From Sporobacter termitidis DSM 10068 (GTDB taxonomy: Bacteria > Bacillota > Clostridia > Oscillospirales > Oscillospiraceae): a stretch of DNA of 64,000 nucleotides. The DNA is taken from positions 1 through 64,000 of the forward strand of contig NZ_FQXV01000005.1 of the NCBI RefSeq assembly GCF_900130065.1, read 5' to 3'. A program made the position numbers and the translations under genes. The notes below the pieces were generated by a model. That model saw nothing but the letters and a program-made list of their open reading frames with translations. It was not told the origin of the DNA and made no database searches. Shown here piece by piece: positions 42,595 to 51,035 of this stretch (position 1 is the first letter of the stretch; each line of letters begins with the position of its first letter).

Positions 42595-43509
42595 TCACGC
42601 CTTATGAGGGCTCTGCGAAGGCTCCTTGTGAAACAGCTCTTTGACAACCTCGAGAAAAAGCTGCGCCGAAGGATTGTGCAGATTATTGTGCCAGGCGATC
42701 ACATACGTTCTGTGCGTATCGACCCCGGTTATCGGCACAAAGGCAACGTCATCCGAATAAAAGACGCTGCTGATGGCCTTGGGTATGATGGAGATACCGA
42801 GCCCTGCCCCAACGGACAGCAGGACCGATTCGGCGCGGTCGTACCGGTTGACGATCTGCGGGGTATAGTTGTAGTACTTGCAGATGTTCATGATCTGCGC
42901 GTATAGCGCCGGCCCTTCGGCCTCATCGAAGGTGATGAAGGGCTCGTCCTTCAGCTTGGAGAAATCGAGAGGCTGCCCGGCCATGGGATGGCCCTTGGGC
43001 AATATCAGGCAGAGCTGATCCTCGTGCGTGACGATATAATCGAACGTTTTGCCGGCAGGAATATAGTCCAGAAGGACGAAATGAAAATCATACTTATTTT
43101 CGTTGATCGCCAGGATTTGCGCGTTGCCTGATGTAAACGAGATATCCACAAAGATTTTCGGGTGCTTTTTATAAAATTCGGCCAGGCACCTGGATACGAT
43201 AGCGCTCGAGGTGCTGACGGCGGAAACCGACACATGCCCGAGGGCGCCGCTCTCCGCCTGCTTGACGCGAAAGGCCGCCTTCTCGGCCGTCTGCACGATA
43301 TCCAACGCGTACGGCAAAAATTCTTTGCCGGAATTCGTCAGCTCCACGTTGCGGTTTGTCCTGATAAAAAGCCGCGCCTCCAGCTGTTTTTCCAGCTCGT
43401 TGATATGATGGCTGATGCCCGGCTGCGTCATGCCGTTCTGCTTGGCGGCTTCGGTGAAATTCAGCGTCTGCGCAATAGATATAAAGCATCGCAGCTGCGC
43501 GATATCCAT
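42595..43509 (-). CDS. LysR family transcriptional regulator
   Basis: Regulator of 304 aa. The N-terminal winged helix (residues 1-60) includes LNFTEAAKQNGMTQPGISHH; the effector domain (about 90-300) has the usual HPKIFVDISFTSGN, ILPKGHPMAG and VGAGLGISIIPKAI segments. ATG 43509 has AAAGGAGG 8 bases upstream. It stands directly upstream of the aldehyde dehydrogenase unit in the same direction, and it is the nearest candidate for binding the ATAACTTAT operators at 39139, 40664 and 42521. The effector is unknown. Confidence 0.9.
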   Translation of the reverse strand: MDIAQLRCFISIAQTLNFTEAAKQNGMTQPGISHHINELEKQLEARLFIRTNRNVELTNSGKEFLPYALDIVQTAEKAAFRVKQAESGALGHVSVSAVSTSSAIVSRCLAEFYKKHPKIFVDISFTSGNAQILAINENKYDFHFVLLDYIPAGKTFDYIVTHEDQLCLILPKGHPMAGQPLDFSKLKDEPFITFDEAEGPALYAQIMNICKYYNYTPQIVNRYDRAESVLLSVGAGLGISIIPKAISSVFYSDDVAFVPITGVDTHRTYVIAWHNNLHNPSAQLFLEVVKELFHKEPSQSPHKA

Positions 43510-43541
43510 AGCCGGTTCCTCCTTTAGAACTCCTGCAGGAT

Positions 43542-43550
43542 ATTATAGCA
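43542..43550 (-). promoter_or_regulatory. Extended -10 promoter of the LysR gene
   Basis: TGCTATAAT on the minus strand, 33 bases before the start codon, an extended -10 that can work without a strong -35. Confidence 0.5.
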
Positions 43551-43614
43551 CAACTTGGCAAGAAGGAACACTTTTATCTGATGCGCGTTTTATCCGTTTG
43601 GGTTTGCCCGGGAT

Positions 43615-45027
43615 TCAGCGGGGGCTTTTCCCCGCCGGGTCACGATGTTTCAGGATGGCGGACCCGGTCTTGCGGGGCAGCGTCAGGATTTCCGCCAGAG
43701 CCAGGGTGGCGAAGACCGCCAGCAGGATGAACGCCAGGCGGTAGGCCCAGGCCTGGGAGGACGCGGCGCCGAACAGCTCGCTGCCGAAGCGGAGGACGAC
43801 GACGGTGACGGCGATGCCGATCGCCTGCGCCATATTCTGCGTGGTGGAGGCCAGAGAGTTGGCGTCCCGCGTTTCCTGTGCGTCCAGCTCGCTGAAGCTG
43901 AGGGTGTTATAGGAGGTCAGCGCCAGCGACCGGCCCATGCCGCTCAGGGTGATCACCACGATCAGCAGAAGCACCGGCGTCTGCGCCGTGAACCAGCCGC
44001 TCACCAGCATCGTGGCGATCACCGCCAGGAAGGAGCCGATAAATACGGGCTTAAAGCCAAAGCGGTTCAGCAGCCACGTACTGGCGGGCTTGATCGCCAC
44101 GTTCCCCACAAAGATGAACAGGACGATGCTCCCGGCGTAGGCCGGCGACCAGCCGAATTCATTCTGAAACAGCAGGGTCAGCAAATACGGCGCGGAGCCG
44201 ACGGAAAACCAGAACAGCGACCCGCCGACCTGTGAAATGCGAAAGGTCCGGTATTTCAGCACCTTCAGGTTGATCAGGGGGTTCTGCGCGCGCTTTAAAT
44301 AGCGATAGGTCAATACGAGCTCCGCGGCAAAGAGCAAAAACAGGACAAGGCCAAGCGTCCACGAGGCCGCACTGTCGGCCAGGATTTCCGAAGCCAGCAC
44401 CAGCCCTCCCGCGCCGACGCCGATGAGCGCAAAGCCCTTCCAGTCCAGCCGGGCGGTGCGGTCGCCGGCGGTATCGTCGAAAAACCGGCGGCTGAGGAAA
44501 AAGGCGACAATGCCGATCGGGACATTGATCAGGAAAATCCAGTGCCAGGAGGCGTAGGTCACGATCAGGCCGCCGATCAGCGGCGCGATGGCCGGGGCGA
44601 TCAGCGCGGGCCACACCAGAAACGAGATGATCATTAAAAGATCGCTTTTAGGCGCCTTCTGGAGCACGATCAGCCGGCCGACGGGGAACATCATCGCCCC
44701 GCCGATTCCCTGCAGTATCCGCGTGGCGATCAGGAGCGGGAGCGACGGGCTGAGCGCGCAGCCCAGGGACGCCGCGGTGAAAATCAGCACCGCCAGTAAA
44801 AATATCCGTTTGACGTTGAAGCGTACCGACATCCAGCCGCTGATCGGAATGAACACGGCCAACGTGATGATGTACGCCGTAATGGTGATGCTCGCCAGCG
44901 CGGTGGAGGAATGAAAATACACGGCAATGGTCGGAATCGCCGTGGTGATGATCGTCGCGTCCATCATATCCATAAAGTGGCACATGGCCACGATCAGAGC
45001 AACCCGTTTCAGCTTTGTTTGATCCAT
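43615..45027 (-). CDS. MFS multidrug exporter, DHA2 (EmrB/QacA) type
   Basis: Proton-driven efflux protein of 470 aa with about 14 membrane helices. Signature pieces are MDMMDATIITTAIPTIAVYF in helix 1, GWMSVRFNVKRIFLLAVLIF after helix 2, and ILQGIGGAMMFPVGRLIVLQ followed by the motif C-like region. ATG 45027 has AAGGAGT 5 bases upstream; the 18-codon extension before it is not needed. It is transcribed alone from a consensus promoter with a palindromic operator. It could export a toxic metabolite of the neighbouring pathways or a drug. Confidence 0.88.
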   Translation of the reverse strand: MDQTKLKRVALIVAMCHFMDMMDATIITTAIPTIAVYFHSSTALASITITAYIITLAVFIPISGWMSVRFNVKRIFLLAVLIFTAASLGCALSPSLPLLIATRILQGIGGAMMFPVGRLIVLQKAPKSDLLMIISFLVWPALIAPAIAPLIGGLIVTYASWHWIFLINVPIGIVAFFLSRRFFDDTAGDRTARLDWKGFALIGVGAGGLVLASEILADSAASWTLGLVLFLLFAAELVLTYRYLKRAQNPLINLKVLKYRTFRISQVGGSLFWFSVGSAPYLLTLLFQNEFGWSPAYAGSIVLFIFVGNVAIKPASTWLLNRFGFKPVFIGSFLAVIATMLVSGWFTAQTPVLLLIVVITLSGMGRSLALTSYNTLSFSELDAQETRDANSLASTTQNMAQAIGIAVTVVVLRFGSELFGAASSQAWAYRLAFILLAVFATLALAEILTLPRKTGSAILKHRDPAGKSPR

Positions 45028-45098
45028 AATGACTCCTTCTGTGTCTCCCGAGGCAGCGCGCTTTGTTGAACGAACCGTCAAAAAGTGATGAGGATTTT

Positions 45099-45127
45099 AT
45101 TCTAACTTGACTAAATATTAAAGTCAA
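45099..45127 (-). promoter_or_regulatory. Sigma-A promoter and operator of the MFS exporter gene
   Basis: TTGACT at 45122-45127, 17-bp spacer, TAGAAT at 45099-45104. The -35 box forms an inverted repeat with a second TTGACT (45107-45112 on the plus strand), spacing 9, resembling MarR or TetR operators. Confidence 0.7.
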
Positions 45128-45132
45128 TAAAT

Positions 45133-45168
45133 ATAGGGGGTACCTCAAGCTTTTGAGGCACTCCCCTA
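45133..45168 (-). terminator. Terminator of the nitrogenase-like/importer operon 2
   Basis: TAGGGG-type arms (45135-45149 with 45153-45168, one or two mismatches), T-rich on the minus strand after the stem (TATATTTATT), 17 bases after the binding-protein stop. Confidence 0.7.
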
Positions 45169-45184
45169 TGGTTTAGCGGCGTAT

Positions 45185-46285
45185 TTACGGCTTCTGGGCC
45201 GTCAGGATCTTCTGTACCTGATCGTCCGTCAGGTCATAATTCAGAAATGTTTTATAAAAGCTCTTTGCTTCGGAGGCAATATCGAGGTCCTTAAACAAAT
45301 CGGGGTTTATTGTCTTCGCCGCCCACTGGATTTGCAGGGCCTCCTCGGCGCCGTACCGGTCCCATAAAAACGCGCCGGCGGGGTTCTGGTACACCTGTCC
45401 CTTCTGTACCGCCGCGATGCTGGCCCAGTTGGGGTCTTTTGCCAGGGTTTCCGAATTTCCTGCGTTGCCGCCGACGATGATCACATCGGGATTCCAGGCG
45501 ATCACCTGTTCCATGGTAACCTGCTGCATGTTGGACTTGACGCTCGCCGCCGCATTGACGCCGCCGGCGACGTTGATCCAATCGTCTATGATCGTATCGC
45601 TGCCGTCCACCTGCAGCGGGGAAAGCGACGTAACATGCAGGACCTTCGGGCGGTCCGCAGCGGCGATCTTGTCGGTGACGGCCTTGATGGACTCGAGCTT
45701 ACCCGACAGATAATCGTTGTAGGCCGCGGCCTTGGCGACGGCATCGCCGCCCAGAATGTCCCCGGTCAGGGTGACGCATTTTCTCATTTCGTCAAAACTT
45801 GTGAACATCAGCTGCACGACAGGAATGCCCATGCTCTGCAATTTTTCGATGTTCTTGTCCGAGGTGGAGCAGAAAACGATATCGGGGCTCTTCTGCACGA
45901 GCTCCTCCAGGTTAAAGTCCGTGCCGAACGTACTCAGCGCGTTGGACAGGCCGGGGCCGACCAGGTACAGCCACGGATATGTTTTCTCGTTCATGGCCGT
46001 GGCCACGATTTTGCTGTCCGCACCCAGCATGACCGCGATCTCGTTGTGGGCAAACCACGCGTCGGCGATTTTATTCACCGTCGCCGGGATTGTCACTTCT
46101 TTGCCGGCCATGTCGGTAATGGTCCGCGGACCTGTGCTGTCTGGCGTCTGGGACGGCGAGGCGTTCCCAGAGGGCGACGCGCTTTGGCCGGACGGCGGGG
46201 TCGGCTCAGTACCCGCCGTTGACGCGCAGGCTGCGATCGATAATGCCATCATCAAGGCAAGCAGAACTGATACTACTTTTTTCAT
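45185..46285 (-). CDS. BtuF/FepB-type metal-chelate-binding lipoprotein (Peripla_BP_2)
   Basis: Binding lipoprotein of 366 aa: signal peptide MKKVVSVLLALMMALSIAAC with lipobox IAAC, a Ser/Pro linker, then a class III binding fold beginning RTITDMAGKEVTIPATVNKI. Typical segments are LEELVQKSPDIVFCS, DTIIDDWINVAGGVNAAASV and WNPDVIIVGGNAG. Such proteins bind ferric siderophores, heme, corrinoids or, in the MolBCA system, molybdate. Last gene of the operon that starts at riboswitch C, 43 bases after its ATPase. With Mo-linked neighbours, molybdate, tungstate or a metal chelate is the best guess. Confidence 0.9.
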   Translation of the reverse strand: MKKVVSVLLALMMALSIAACASTAGTEPTPPSGQSASPSGNASPSQTPDSTGPRTITDMAGKEVTIPATVNKIADAWFAHNEIAVMLGADSKIVATAMNEKTYPWLYLVGPGLSNALSTFGTDFNLEELVQKSPDIVFCSTSDKNIEKLQSMGIPVVQLMFTSFDEMRKCVTLTGDILGGDAVAKAAAYNDYLSGKLESIKAVTDKIAAADRPKVLHVTSLSPLQVDGSDTIIDDWINVAGGVNAAASVKSNMQQVTMEQVIAWNPDVIIVGGNAGNSETLAKDPNWASIAAVQKGQVYQNPAGAFLWDRYGAEEALQIQWAAKTINPDLFKDLDIASEAKSFYKTFLNYDLTDDQVQKILTAQKP

Positions 46286-46328
46286 TGTCGATTCTCCTTT
46301 TTCATGTTATTTATGTAAAATCCCGCGC

Positions 46329-47111
46329 TCAGTCAAGCATGGGAACGCAGGCCTTGACAAGCTCTCCGTTTTCGTTTTGCGTCTGCGTGATTTTAACGTC
46401 GACGCCGTATGCCTGCCGGAGGTTTTCCTCCGTGACGATCTCGTCAACACCGCCCAGCAGGAGCTCCCCGCCTTTTTTCATCAGCACGACCTCCGTGGCG
46501 CACAGAAAGGCGTGGTCGGGCGAATGTGAGGTCATCAGCACGCCGAGGCCCCTTTGCGCGAGCTTTTTGATCTCCGCGAGGACCCGGACCTGATTGCCGA
46601 AATCCAGATTCGACGTGGGCTCGTCCATAATCAGCAGCTCCGGCTGCTGGGCGAGCGCGCGGGCAATCAGCACCAGCTGCCGTTCCCCGCCGCTGATCTC
46701 CGTATATATCTTGTTTTTCAGATAGCTGATTTTAAGCCCCTCCAAAACCGACACCGCGATGGAAAAATCCTGCTTTGACGGGGACGCGAACGCGCCCAGA
46801 TGCGCCGTCCTCCCCATAACCACCACGTCCAGCACCTTAAACGGGAAGGGCGGCTCGTGTGCCTGGGGGACATAGCCGATGCTCCGGGCCACATATTTCT
46901 GCGGCAGCCCGCTCATATCCCTGCCGTCCAGCAGGATCGTGCCGTCCAGCAGCTTTTGAAAGCCGAGGATCGATTTGAAGAGCGTCGTCTTCCCCACGCC
47001 GTTGGGCCCCAAAAGGCAGACGATCTGCCCGGTGTTGATGCTCATTGAGACATTTTGCGAAACCACATGCGTACCGTAGCCGCACACGGCATTGCAGACC
47101 TCCAGCCTCAT
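46329..47111 (-). CDS. BtuD/FecE-type ABC transporter ATPase
   Basis: ATPase of 260 aa: Walker A LLGPNGVGKTTLFKSI, Q-loop YVPQAHEPPFPF, signature EISGGERQLVLIARAL, Walker B LLIMDEPTSNLDFG, H-loop in MTSHSPDHAF. These are the FecE/BtuD versions. ATG 47111 overlaps the permease stop as ATGA and has GAGGGTGG upstream; a GTG two codons earlier is less likely. The C-terminal 40 residues (EIVTEENLRQAYGVDVKITQ) match the usual tail. Confidence 0.9.
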   Translation of the reverse strand: MRLEVCNAVCGYGTHVVSQNVSMSINTGQIVCLLGPNGVGKTTLFKSILGFQKLLDGTILLDGRDMSGLPQKYVARSIGYVPQAHEPPFPFKVLDVVVMGRTAHLGAFASPSKQDFSIAVSVLEGLKISYLKNKIYTEISGGERQLVLIARALAQQPELLIMDEPTSNLDFGNQVRVLAEIKKLAQRGLGVLMTSHSPDHAFLCATEVVLMKKGGELLLGGVDEIVTEENLRQAYGVDVKITQTQNENGELVKACVPMLD

Positions 47112-48202
47112 AGCCACCCTCTTTTCCCTTTGAGGAGCATGATGATGAAAAAGGGCGCGCCGATAAGGGCGGTGAGAATTCCGATCGGAATCTCCACCGA
47201 GAACAGGGTCCGCGCCACGTCATCCACAAACAAAAGATAGCTCGCGCCCATGACGATCGACGTTGGGATGAGCACCTTGTAGTTCGGCCCCACCAGCAGC
47301 CGGGCCAGATGCGGGATCACCAGGCCCACCCAGCCGATGATGCCGCCGATGGCCACCGAGCCGGCGGTCAGCAGCGTTGAGCACAATATGATCACAAGCC
47401 TCAGCCGGCCGACATTGATGCCCATGGCCCTTGCCTCCTCGTCGCCGAAGGACAGGGCGTTCAGCTTCCACCGCAGCAGAATGATCGGCAGGGCGCCGAC
47501 AACGACCGGGATCAGAAACATCAGCAACTCCCTGTACGTTATTGTGGAAAGGCCGCCCATCAGCCAGAAGGTGATGGCCGGCAGCTTGTTCGACGGGTCG
47601 GCCACGTATTTCGTGATGGATATGAACGCCTGGAACATTGTCGAAACGACAAGGCCCGTTAGCACAAGAATAAGCACCGAGGTGCTGCCCCGCCCCACAA
47701 TTTTGCTGACCAGGTACGACAGCCCCACCGCCGCCACGCCGAAGACAAAGGCCGTGGCCTGGATTCCGAAATTATTGAAATCCAGGAGCAGCGCGACCGC
47801 TGCCCCAAAGCCCGCGCCGGCGGAGGCGCCGAGAATATCCGGCGACACCATGGGATTTTTGAACAGGCCCTGATACGCGGAGCCGGAGAGCGCCAGCGCG
47901 CCGCCGATCATGACGGCGGACAATATCCGCGGCAGCCGCACCTGGAAGATCACGATGTTGTCCGCCTCGGACCACGTCTGCCCCAGATGGAAGAGCTTGG
48001 CCACAAACATATAGCAGACCTGCTTGAGCGGGACGGAAAACCTCCCCAATACAAACGACGCCAAAAACAACACAATGGGAACTAAAATGATCACCAGGAG
48101 AATAATCGTCCTTCTCTTGTTTTCCCGGCTTTCGAGAAGCTGCTCCGCAGCCTCAGGCGCCAGTTCCGGCAGCGGCGCGCCGGAATTCTTACGTTGGTTC
48201 AT
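47108..48202 (-). CDS. FecCD/BtuC-type ABC transporter permease
   Basis: Permease of 364 aa with about ten helices. An N-terminal cytoplasmic stretch of 30 residues is followed by IILLVIILVPIVLFLASFVL. Family marks are RLPRILSAVMIGGALALSGS, YQGLFKNPMVSPDILGASAG and GIIGWVGLVIPHLARLLVGP. It would dimerise and take substrate from the lipoprotein at 45185. ATG 48202 has AAAGGAGG 5 bases upstream. A paralogue lies at 55423-56460. Confidence 0.92.
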   Translation of the reverse strand: MNQRKNSGAPLPELAPEAAEQLLESRENKRRTIILLVIILVPIVLFLASFVLGRFSVPLKQVCYMFVAKLFHLGQTWSEADNIVIFQVRLPRILSAVMIGGALALSGSAYQGLFKNPMVSPDILGASAGAGFGAAVALLLDFNNFGIQATAFVFGVAAVGLSYLVSKIVGRGSTSVLILVLTGLVVSTMFQAFISITKYVADPSNKLPAITFWLMGGLSTITYRELLMFLIPVVVGALPIILLRWKLNALSFGDEEARAMGINVGRLRLVIILCSTLLTAGSVAIGGIIGWVGLVIPHLARLLVGPNYKVLIPTSIVMGASYLLFVDDVARTLFSVEIPIGILTALIGAPFFIIMLLKGKRGWL

Positions 48203-48240
48203 GCTTCCTCCTTTTGGTCGTCACTAAGTAATGCGCCCGC

Positions 48241-49371
48241 TTATCCCTGTTCAAACCACGCATTGCCCTTTGCGCCGATAATGTCGAGGATATCATCCTC
48301 GTAGATTTTGCTTGACACGGCAATGTGCGGCAGGCATTTATACCGGGCGGGCGTGTTCGCGGCCAGCCTTTCATAAAAGGGGTCTCCGATGATCAAGTCG
48401 AAGGGGCGGCTGTTAATGAGCTTTTGCGCCTCGTCCTCCGAGGACAGTCTTTCATCGCCCGGCTCCAAAAGCTCTGCGTCCATTTCAAAAAAGCTCGACA
48501 CCGTGACGTCCGTGATGCCGTAATCGCACCGGAGCATATTTCTGATAGAGCCGGCCAGCACCTGCTCGCCGATAATGAGCGCCCTGTCCGGTCTCACCGG
48601 CGGAATGGGACCGCGCGCGCCGGAGGCGTCCGTCCTCGCCGGCAGCCCGGGCCGGCTGCCGCATGGGACGCCGACCGTATAGGGAATACCGTATTTTCTT
48701 TTCATCATCCGCGCCAGGGGCAGGCCGCAGCCCGCCACGACGACGTTGACCGCCGCGTTGACGGAATTCTTCAGGTTATCAAGGGTATCGATACAGCCCC
48801 ATTTCGAGATGACCTCCAGCCCCTGCTGCTCAAAAAAGCCGTGCAGGGCAACGATATTCTTCGTCCCGAGATCCATCGTCAGGGCGCCGAGGAGGTTGAC
48901 GGTGCCGGGTATCTCCCGGCGTTCGCCGTCCAGAATACAGCGCCCCATCGCCAGCATGGCCGCGGCCGCGCCGACGTCATAAAACCGGTGCCCTGTCACA
49001 TCGATCGGGAACGCCGGCACGCCGTATTCCTCCGTGATCTCCAGGCACGCCGCTTTGAGGTCGGTCCCGATCAGCATCGAGATGGGGCTCCCCGCCAGGG
49101 CGATGAACCGGCACTCCGGCATCTCGTCGTATAGCTCCTTCAGCCGGCGGCGAAGCTGCTCCCGCGTCCCCATGATCACGTCCATATCGGACAGCTGCGC
49201 CGGAAAGACGTTGACGCGTTCCGACGCGCGTGTTTCGTCATAGATGCAGTAATTTGAAGCGCAGCCCTGCACATCATCAAAGAGCAAAAGTCCCTCCATG
49301 CCGAACAGGGCGTTGGCAACGCCCGAGGTATCAGGCGCCGGGGGCGGCAGCTTTCTCCACAATTTCTTCAC
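48241..49371 (-). CDS. Nitrogenase component 1-like protein, pair 1, member b
   Basis: Protein of 376 aa with the nitrogenase/oxidoreductase component 1 fold, shorter than NifD or NifK (roughly 450-530). Seen: LLLFDDVQGCASNYCIYDE with Cys37 in the position of the first cluster ligand, then ALAGSPISMLIGTDLKAACL where the usual Cys before the IGxD turn is Ser95, and late Rossmann-like elements RALIIGEQVLAGSIRNML and PFDLIIGDPFYERL. The start GTG 49371 lies 41 bases inside the preceding gene, so the two are translationally coupled. Best relative in the window is 57742-58911. Role unknown; cofactor scaffold or reductase subunit. Confidence 0.78.
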   Translation of the reverse strand: MKKLWRKLPPPAPDTSGVANALFGMEGLLLFDDVQGCASNYCIYDETRASERVNVFPAQLSDMDVIMGTREQLRRRLKELYDEMPECRFIALAGSPISMLIGTDLKAACLEITEEYGVPAFPIDVTGHRFYDVGAAAAMLAMGRCILDGERREIPGTVNLLGALTMDLGTKNIVALHGFFEQQGLEVISKWGCIDTLDNLKNSVNAAVNVVVAGCGLPLARMMKRKYGIPYTVGVPCGSRPGLPARTDASGARGPIPPVRPDRALIIGEQVLAGSIRNMLRCDYGITDVTVSSFFEMDAELLEPGDERLSSEDEAQKLINSRPFDLIIGDPFYERLAANTPARYKCLPHIAVSSKIYEDDILDIIGAKGNAWFEQG

Positions 49372-50545
49372 TGATTCTCATTCTCCCGTTATAGGCCGCC
49401 GTCAGAGCTTCAAGCAGCCGGTCAATCAGGGCAAACCCGGTGAAAAATTCCCCCGGCTGCCCCCTTCTTACCTCCAACAGCGCGCAGAAATGATCCTTCC
49501 TGATCGTATTGGATTGATTTCTGGAGGACACGAACGTTACAGGCACGGCGGTATTCTGCGTCACCCAGTTTTTGCAGTCGGTCTCTTCCGCGACGAATTC
49601 GTCGATCCTGATTTCCCCGACGTGAAACCCCTCGTCGATCAGCGCTTTGGCCACGGTAAACGGATGGGTGAGCTTCCGGCCGTCCACGGAAATCGGCGTG
49701 TCCCCGAGCAGTCGGCGCGTCCGGTGAAGCAGGCGTTCGGTCATGGCGGCGCGGTCCTCATAGAAAAGCTCCACGTTCAGCGCCTCGGCCAGATGCGCGT
49801 ACTGCTCCTTGACCGCCGGAAGCGAGACAGTATACGACATGTCGAGCCACGGTATGCCGAGTGTTTTTTCCATTTCCCTGGCGGCGCCCACGGCCTCCGG
49901 CTCGGTGACGATATTGAGGGATGCGCGGGCCATTTTTTTGAAATCATCATATGTTCCGCACAGCGACACGTGGCGCAGCTCGGCGCCCGCCGGCTTCAGG
50001 AGCCGGGCCAGCTCATTCTTCGGCGAAAGCGGCTGGACGGGGCCGAGGAGGTTGACGCCGTTGTCGCGCCGGGGCCCATCCTCCGCCGCGGCCGTTTTCA
50101 GGAAGCCCGCAATAAGCTCATTGATATTGCGGCTGATCGTCTTGGCGCCTTTCCTTGCCCGGTACATATTCAGCCTGTTGATCTGGACGCATTCCACCGG
50201 GATGCCGAATTTTTTGCCGATGGCCGAGGTAAGCATCTCAAAGTCGGTGCCGATCAGCGCGTTTTCACAACAGGTGACGAGTATGAGCGCTTTGGCGCCC
50301 GCCTCCCGCACCAGCTCCCCGGCCGCTTCCTCGATGAGCTCAACGTAGCCGCCCGTCACAATGTCCGTCTCGTCCAGACAAAGGTGCGCGATTTTGTCCT
50401 TGACCTGCACCATCGATGTCAGGATATCGTGCCGTGTACAGACGGCGGGCCCGGCAAACAGTATCTGGCACTCGGGAATAACCGCGTAAGAGGCGTAAAC
50501 GCCGCTCTTAGCGGAACCAAGGCCAAATTCAAGCAAATCGTTCAT
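49331..50545 (-). CDS. Nitrogenase component 1-like protein, pair 1, member a
   Basis: Protein of 404 aa related to NifK/NifE/BchB-type component 1. Cysteines are in CQILFAGPAVCTRHDI (Cys26, Cys36), AHLCLDETD (Cys56) and ILVTCCENALIGTDFEML (Cys92, Cys93), the last being the classical Cys-x-x-x-x-IGxD turn. Further Rossmann elements are GTYDDFKKMARASLNIV and DTPISVDGRKLTHPFTVAKA. First gene after riboswitch C. It probably pairs with the product of 48241-49371, which lacks the Cys in the IGxD turn, giving an asymmetric cluster site. No NifH lies in this operon; the NifH-like protein at 60107 could serve both pairs. Confidence 0.8.
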   Translation of the reverse strand: MNDLLEFGLGSAKSGVYASYAVIPECQILFAGPAVCTRHDILTSMVQVKDKIAHLCLDETDIVTGGYVELIEEAAGELVREAGAKALILVTCCENALIGTDFEMLTSAIGKKFGIPVECVQINRLNMYRARKGAKTISRNINELIAGFLKTAAAEDGPRRDNGVNLLGPVQPLSPKNELARLLKPAGAELRHVSLCGTYDDFKKMARASLNIVTEPEAVGAAREMEKTLGIPWLDMSYTVSLPAVKEQYAHLAEALNVELFYEDRAAMTERLLHRTRRLLGDTPISVDGRKLTHPFTVAKALIDEGFHVGEIRIDEFVAEETDCKNWVTQNTAVPVTFVSSRNQSNTIRKDHFCALLEVRRGQPGEFFTGFALIDRLLEALTAAYNGRMRISEEIVEKAAAPGA

Positions 50546-50570
50546 GTTTTGTCTCTTTCATCTTCCGCAC

Positions 50571-50611
50571 AAAAATAAAACGGGCGTTTGACTCACAAGG
50601 TCAAACGCCCG
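50571..50611 (-). terminator. Expression-platform terminator of riboswitch C
   Basis: GGGCGTTTGAC and GTCAAACGCCC pair over a 7-base loop (50581-50609), followed on the minus strand by GTTTTATTTTT. It ends 26 bases before the start codon at 50545. Confidence 0.85.
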
Positions 50612-50670
50612 AAGCTTCGCGCCGTACAAGCCATACAGGCTTGTAACAGCATTTTTGTTTATATAGAAAT

Positions 50671-50700
50671 ACAAGCGTCTGACAGAAAAAGTCAAACGCC
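50671..50700 (-). promoter_or_regulatory. Alternative hairpin of riboswitch C sharing the terminator sequence
   Basis: GCGTTTGAC...GTCAGACGC forms its own stem. Its left arm GGGCGTTTGAC is identical to the left arm of the terminator, so it can compete for the same right arm and act as an antiterminator. Confidence 0.5.
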
Positions 50701-50726
50701 CGCAGCAATACTACAAAACAACCTAC

Positions 50727-50846
50727 AGGCTTCTTTCCGCGCGGGCATCCCCGCGTTATGGGAGGCAGCACCGTTTCCAGCACTGCCCTGTGAGTAAAAC
50801 TCAGGGTTATCCGGCATAGTCACCCTTAGCCGTATAATCTCGAAGC
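50727..50846 (-). promoter_or_regulatory. Riboswitch C: molybdenum cofactor (Moco) aptamer
   Basis: On the minus strand: GCTTCGAG, ACGGCTAAGGGTGACTATGC followed by CGG, ATAACCCTGAG, CACAGGGCAGTGCTGGAAAC, GGTGCTGCCTCCCATAACGC and a closing GGAAAGAAGC that pairs with GCTTC. This order, the GGAAAC loop and the CTAAG/TATG receptor match the Moco RNA motif as I know it, including the GCCTCCC and GGAAAG parts of the E. coli moaA leader. Moco riboswitches usually switch genes for Mo uptake and cofactor synthesis; here the target is a nitrogenase-like and metal-import operon. Confidence 0.8.
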
Positions 50847-50869
50847 AGAATATTCAATTATTGTTTAAA

Positions 50870-50898
50870 ATAATATCCAAAATCAGATATTCTGTCAA
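50870..50898 (-). promoter_or_regulatory. Sigma-A promoter of the riboswitch C operon
   Basis: TTGACA at 50893-50898, 17-bp spacer, TATTAT at 50870-50875; transcription starts about 15 bases before the aptamer. Confidence 0.85.
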
Positions 50899-50992
50899 CT
50901 GTGAGATTATACACAAGAATTCTATATAAAAAATCGGATTTTTATATATTCCCCTTAATCCGCCGGTTTTCTCCTGCTGAGGCACACGTTGA

Positions 50993-51032
50993 CAGTCCGG
51001 CAAAACCCCCGATCGAAGATTTTGCCGGACTG
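50993..51032 (-). terminator. Hairpin at the end of the NifH-like operon
   Basis: CAGTCCGGCAAAA (50993-51005) pairs with TTTTGCCGGACTG (51020-51032) over a 14-base loop, directly after the radical SAM gene stop. No T-run follows, so it may be a 3' stabiliser as much as a terminator. Confidence 0.6.
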
Positions 51033-51035
51033 CTC

